In this document: piece by piece, positions 60,660 to 64,000 of the stretch
Numbering within the stretch: the stretch's first letter is position 1
How the letters are laid out: each line of letters starts with the position of its first letter
Source: Clostridiales bacterium
GTDB lineage: Bacteria; Bacillota; Clostridia; Oscillospirales; Oscillospiraceae
NCBI GenBank assembly: GCA_004557075.1
Contig: SFEX01000007.1
Span: forward strand, 10,793-74,792
Direction of reading: 5' to 3'
DNA: 64,000 bases
Made by a program: the position numbers and the translations under genes
Notes under the pieces: model-generated
Database searches by the model: none
Seen by the model: only the letters and a program-made list of their open reading frames with translations
What the model was told of the DNA's origin: nothing

Positions 60660-61232
60660 ATGGAACATATAATAAATGTACCGGCTGATCTCGAAAAGCT
60701 GAAAGAGCTGCGCGCCGGAGACGGAGTTTTGCTCTCCGGCACGGTCTATACCGCGCGCGACGCTGCGCATAAGCGCATTTGCGAGGCCATGGACGCGGGT
60801 CAGGAGCTGCCGTTTGAGCTTTGCGGCAGCGCCGTGTATTACGTCGGGCCGACTCCCGCGCCGGATAGCTGCGCGATAGGCGCGGCGGGGCCGACGACCT
60901 CCGGACGTATGGACGCGTATTCGCCCCGGCTTCTTGACGCGGGGCTTAAAATAATGATTGGAAAAGGCGAGAGAAACGAGGCTGTCAAGGCCGCGATAGT
61001 CCGCAACGGCGCTGTGTACCTTGCCGCGATAGGCGGAGCGGGCGCGCTGATGGCAGCGTCCATAGAGAGCGCCGAGCTCGTCTGCTGGGAGGATCTCGGC
61101 TGCGAAGCGGTGCGGCGGCTGACGGTGCGGAACATGCCGCTGACCGTAGCCATCGACAGTTTAGGGCGCGATTTGTACGAAACCGGCCCCGAAGCATATT
61201 TAAGGAGTGAAGATAACAATGGATTACGCTGA
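60660..61232 (+). CDS. Class I fumarate hydratase, beta subunit
   Basis: A 190-residue partner subunit with LRAGDGVLLSGTVYTARDAAHKR, the GPTTSGRMDAYSP active-site block and the AIGGAGALMAASI glycine segment. Together with the alpha subunit it forms an oxygen-sensitive 4Fe-4S fumarase that interconverts fumarate and malate. It overlaps the malic enzyme gene by 14 nt. Confidence 0.92.
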   Translation: MEHIINVPADLEKLKELRAGDGVLLSGTVYTARDAAHKRICEAMDAGQELPFELCGSAVYYVGPTPAPDSCAIGAAGPTTSGRMDAYSPRLLDAGLKIMIGKGERNEAVKAAIVRNGAVYLAAIGGAGALMAASIESAELVCWEDLGCEAVRRLTVRNMPLTVAIDSLGRDLYETGPEAYLRSEDNNGLR

Positions 61233-62391
61233 AAAATCGCTTGAGCTGCACTATGAGCTCAAGGGCAAGATAGAGGTTAAATCGCGCGCGGCAGTTAATG
61301 ACCGCGAATCGCTGAGCCTTGCGTATACGCCGGGCGTGGCTGCGCCCTGCCTTGAGATACAGAAGGACGTGAGCCGAAGCTACGACCTGACCCGCCGCTG
61401 GAACACGGTGGCGGTCGTGACCGACGGCACGGCGGTACTCGGCCTTGGCGATATCGGCCCCGAGGCGGGCATGCCGGTCATGGAGGGCAAGTGCGTGCTG
61501 TTCAAGGAGTTTGGCGGCGTCGACGCTATCCCGCTGTGCATACGCAGCAAGGATGTGGACGATATCGTCAACACCGTGGCGCTGCTTGCGGGCTCCTTCG
61601 GCGGTGTAAACCTCGAGGATATCTCCGCGCCGCGCTGCTTTGAGATCGAGCGCCGCTTACGCGAGCGCTGCGACATACCCGTGTTCCACGACGACCAGCA
61701 CGGCACGGCGGTCATCATGTTAGCGGGGCTTATGAACTCGCTCAAGGCCGTCGGCAAGCGCCTTTCCGATGTCAAGATCGTCACCTCCGGCGCGGGCGCT
61801 GCGGGCATCGCTATCATAAAGCTGCTCGTTTCCGTCGGCGCGGGGAACGTCGTGATGACAGACCGCTCCGGTGCGATATATACCGGCAGGGAGGGGCTAA
61901 ACCCCGCCAAGGCGGAGATCGCCGCTCTGACCAATCCCTCGCGTGAGAAAGGCTGCCTTGCCGACGTGATACGCGGAGCCGACGTGTTCATCGGCGTGTC
62001 CGCACCCGGCGTGCTCACGCCCGATATGGTGCGCAGCATGGCGGATAAGGCCATAGTATTTGCCTGTGCAAACCCCACGCCGGAGATATTCCCCGACGAG
62101 GCCAAGGCTGCAGGAGCGGCCGTCGTATCCACCGGACGCAGCGACTACCCCAACCAGATAAATAACGTGCTTGCGTTCCCCGGCATTTTTCGCGGTGCGC
62201 TGGATGCACGTGCGTCGGATATAAACGACGAGATGAAGATCGCGGCGGCGCAGGCGATAGCCGGCCTCGTGAGCGATTCGGAGCTTAGCTGCGATAACAT
62301 TCTGCCCCGCGCCTTTGACCCCCGCGTGGGCAAGGCCGTTTCCGAGGCTGTTAAGGCGGCTGCGGTGCGCAGCGGCGTTGCGAGAATATGA
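61219..62391 (+). CDS. Malic enzyme (oxaloacetate-decarboxylating, NAD(P)-dependent)
   Basis: A 390-residue short-form malic enzyme. Key parts are SLAYTPGVAAPC with the catalytic Tyr, VAVVTDGTAVLGLGDIGPEA, catalytic Lys in VMEGKCVLFKEF, metal site FHDDQHGTAVI, Rossmann GAGAAGIAI and the terminal DYPNQINNVLAFPG. It makes pyruvate and CO2 from malate. With fumarase it forms a fumarate-malate-pyruvate route. The ATG at 61219 has AAGGAG 11 nt upstream; a GTG at 61207 is too close to that site. Overlaps both neighbours. Confidence 0.95.
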   Translation: MDYAEKSLELHYELKGKIEVKSRAAVNDRESLSLAYTPGVAAPCLEIQKDVSRSYDLTRRWNTVAVVTDGTAVLGLGDIGPEAGMPVMEGKCVLFKEFGGVDAIPLCIRSKDVDDIVNTVALLAGSFGGVNLEDISAPRCFEIERRLRERCDIPVFHDDQHGTAVIMLAGLMNSLKAVGKRLSDVKIVTSGAGAAGIAIIKLLVSVGAGNVVMTDRSGAIYTGREGLNPAKAEIAALTNPSREKGCLADVIRGADVFIGVSAPGVLTPDMVRSMADKAIVFACANPTPEIFPDEAKAAGAAVVSTGRSDYPNQINNVLAFPGIFRGALDARASDINDEMKIAAAQAIAGLVSDSELSCDNILPRAFDPRVGKAVSEAVKAAAVRSGVARI

Positions 62392-63134
62392 AAAAGAAAA
62401 AGATTTTGAAGCTTGTGTCGGCGGCGCTGGCGATATTTCTTGTGATCGTGCTGCTGACGTATCTGACGACGCCCTTTGAGAAAAATCTGTACTTCCCCGG
62501 AAGCTCGACCTCCGAAAAGCAGATCGCGCTGACCTTTGACGACGGCCCCGGCGAGTATACGGCCGAGCTGCTTGACGGCCTGCGCGAGAGGGGAGTCAAG
62601 GCAAGCTTTTTCCTCATGGGCAGCAAGGTCGAGCGGCGGCCTGAGATCGTTGAGACGATGGCGGCTGACGGCCACCTTATCGGCTGCCATACATGGTCGC
62701 ATATAAATTTCTTCAAAAGCAGTGAAGCCGAGATCGCCTCTGAGCTGGACAGGACAAACGACCTGATCGAGAGCATAACGGACTCTCGTCCGCAGTTTCT
62801 GCGTCCGCCTTACGGCTACTATCTCGGCACGCAGCTAAATAAGATCGACATGGTCGCGGTGCTCTGGTCGGCGACGCCGCGCGATTGGGTCAATACCGAC
62901 GAGGAGTATATCTACGACTGGCTTATTGACAATGCCCGCGACGGTGATATAATACTCCTGCATGACACAAGGGAAGCCACCGTACCGGCAGTGCTGCGCG
63001 CCATTGACACCCTTTTGGACGAGGGCTATGACTTCGTCAGGGTAGACGAGCTTCTTTGCCGCAACGGCAACCTGCTTGCGCCGGGGCTGGGCTATCGTTT
63101 CTGCCCCTGTAACGGCAGAGCGTGGTATATTTAA
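62388..63134 (+). CDS. Membrane-anchored polysaccharide deacetylase
   Basis: A 248-residue NodB-domain (CE4) enzyme with an N-terminal signal anchor (about 7-27). Motifs: ALTFDDGPGEYT (motif 1), HTWSH (motif 2, metal His pair), RPPYGYY (motif 3), DWVNT (motif 4) and ILLHDT (motif 5). All catalytic positions are present. Targets could be peptidoglycan GlcNAc/MurNAc or another wall glycan. The ATG overlaps the malic enzyme stop (ATGA), an unusual pairing of central metabolism with wall editing. Confidence 0.92.
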   Translation: MKKKKILKLVSAALAIFLVIVLLTYLTTPFEKNLYFPGSSTSEKQIALTFDDGPGEYTAELLDGLRERGVKASFFLMGSKVERRPEIVETMAADGHLIGCHTWSHINFFKSSEAEIASELDRTNDLIESITDSRPQFLRPPYGYYLGTQLNKIDMVAVLWSATPRDWVNTDEEYIYDWLIDNARDGDIILLHDTREATVPAVLRAIDTLLDEGYDFVRVDELLCRNGNLLAPGLGYRFCPCNGRAWYI

Positions 63135-63259
63135 CGGAATTAAATGAGGAAAAAGTCCACATTTTTGACCAGATCTCCACATCTTGCGTTTATGTAAACC
63201 GGATTGTCTACATGGTGTAAAAAATTTGCTGAATTATGAAAATGTTGTGAAATTCCCTA

Positions 63260-63288
63260 TTGCTTTTTGGGAAATTTTGTGCTATATT
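63260..63288 (+). promoter_or_regulatory. Promoter of the SipW-like gene
   Basis: TTGCTT (63260-63265) and TATATT (63283-63288), 17-bp spacing, in an AT-rich spacer. Confidence 0.6.
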
Positions 63289-63335
63289 ATCAGCACAGAG
63301 CCAATAACTCTGTAAGGAAATGTTGGGCGAAATTT

Positions 63336-63887
63336 ATGAAAGAAAAAACTAAAGTATCTGCCGGAAAAAAGATTTGGAATGCGATAACGACTGTGCTTGT
63401 GGTGCTTGTTGTTATTGTGGCTCTGTTGCTTGTCGGCGCTCGCGTTGTCGGGCTGCAGGTGTTCACCATTTTGTCCGGCTCCATGGAACCTACATATCAC
63501 ACAGGCTCTATTATATATGTAAAGGAGATCGACCCTGCCGAGATCGAAGCCGGCACGCCGATAACCTTCATGCTCAATGAGGATACTATCGCGACACATC
63601 GCGTTGTTGAGGTCGTGCCCGATGAGGACGACCCTTCCGTTCTCCGCTTCCGCACTAAGGGCGACGCTAATGATAGTGTAGACGGAAATCTTGTTCATTA
63701 TAAGAACGTGATCGGAACTCCCGTTTTCACGATTCCGTATCTCGGTTATGTGGCGTCCTTTGTGCAGAACCCGCCGGGAATGTATTATGCCATTGCGTTC
63801 GGCGTGGTGCTTCTTGCTCTGGTGTTTGTGCCCGGCCTGTTTGACGATAAGAAGAAGGAAAAAGCCGAAGCTTCAAAAGACGCTTAA
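63336..63887 (+). CDS. SipW-type (ER-type) signal peptidase I
   Basis: A 183-residue signal peptidase with TM helices at about 14-40 and 145-168. The catalytic Ser is in VFTILSGSMEPTYHTG. The position of the Lys in bacterial-type enzymes is taken by His in DTIATHRVVEV, the mark of the archaeal/eukaryotic/SipW class. SipW processes TasA/CalY-like fibre proteins, so a camelysin-type gene may lie beyond the window's right edge. The start at 63336 fits the hydrophobic layout; its ribosome site is weak. Confidence 0.9.
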   Translation: MKEKTKVSAGKKIWNAITTVLVVLVVIVALLLVGARVVGLQVFTILSGSMEPTYHTGSIIYVKEIDPAEIEAGTPITFMLNEDTIATHRVVEVVPDEDDPSVLRFRTKGDANDSVDGNLVHYKNVIGTPVFTIPYLGYVASFVQNPPGMYYAIAFGVVLLALVFVPGLFDDKKKEKAEASKDA

Positions 63888-63893
63888 ATAGCA

Positions 63894-63916
63894 GCTCCGC
63901 CCCCGTAGGGGCGAGC
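63894..63916 (+). other. Hairpin downstream of the SipW-like gene
   Basis: GCTC.GCCCC / GGGGC.GAGC with one bulged C and a short loop, but no T-run, so it is an uncertain terminator. The last 84 bases of the window show no credible gene start. Confidence 0.45.
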
Positions 63917-64000
63917 ATCGTGTCAATAGGAAGAAGGTATACAGGAGTGCAAGATGATTGTATACAACTTACAGTCTTGAAATTTTGCGATGAATAAGCT

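Noticed and set aside
1..64000. CRISPR arrays, prophage genes or transposase genes
   Set aside because: No regularly spaced direct repeats and no integrase, capsid or transposase-like protein was seen; the only mobile DNA is non-autonomous.

Overview
The window reads as a chromosomal segment of an anaerobic Firmicute (Clostridia, most like the Oscillospiraceae/Ruminococcaceae gut lineages). Supporting signs are the clostridial DUF4364, DUF421/DUF4363 and PadR-DUF2812 families, RNase M5, NrdR, SLH-domain and sortase-B surface proteins, a SipW-type signal peptidase, a CoA-transferase of the butyrate/acetate type, anaerobic class I fumarase, TTG starts placed by strong GGAGG sites, and sigma-A promoters close to TTGACA-N17-TATAAT. 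No rRNA operon, phage or CRISPR array was seen; there is one tRNA (Gly-CCC).

Layout. 0-9 kb: end of leuS, rpsU, an LRR/SLH surface protein, a leftward trio (MTA/SAH nucleosidase, prolyl-tRNA editing protein, CoA-transferase), then a rightward chain (8-oxoG glycosylase, HAD phosphatase, sirtuin, WecG-type glycosyltransferase, thymidylate kinase, 5-formyl-THF cyclo-ligase). 9-19 kb: a Cys/Gly-rich microprotein, then mltG-trhP-alaS-HIT and comEC-holA-rnmV, then nrdR. 19-28 kb: DUF421/DUF4363 pair, an amino-sugar operon (NagB-like, GlmM, left-handed beta-helix acyltransferase), several unknowns, asnA, uppP, a hairpin-array repeat and tRNA-Gly. 28-35 kb: MacB-like ABC exporter with a coiled-coil FtsX permease, a membrane Ser/Thr kinase with Ig-like ectodomains, a PAP2 phosphatase.

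35-46 kb is the most interesting region. A leftward run encodes an M24 'pita-bread' hydrolase resembling ectoine hydrolase (DoeA/EutD), an M20 deacylase, a complete TRAP transporter, a short aspartokinase, a type Ic aspartate aminotransferase, a DMT permease and aspartate-semialdehyde dehydrogenase. A divergent LuxR-type regulator sits at its head. I read this as a candidate anaerobic ectoine (or related cyclic amidine/N-acyl-diaminobutyrate) catabolic operon. In it Asd and aspartokinase could run backwards, turning aspartate semialdehyde into aspartate with ATP formation. That route is inference.

46-54 kb: Fe-alcohol dehydrogenase, PadR/DUF2812 pair with clear operators, phosphofructokinase, a shortened MocR regulator facing an ECF S-component, an SDR and a TetR regulator. 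Two ~225-bp non-coding elements with imperfect terminal inverted repeats lie here, each bracketed by a 26-27 bp duplication of a hairpin that looks like a terminator: a MITE that appears to target terminators. 54-64 kb: a sortase B module with an Asp-repeat surface protein, a flavodoxin-like protein, a ~280-nt unexplained leader or RNA, fumarase alpha/beta, malic enzyme, a polysaccharide deacetylase and SipW.
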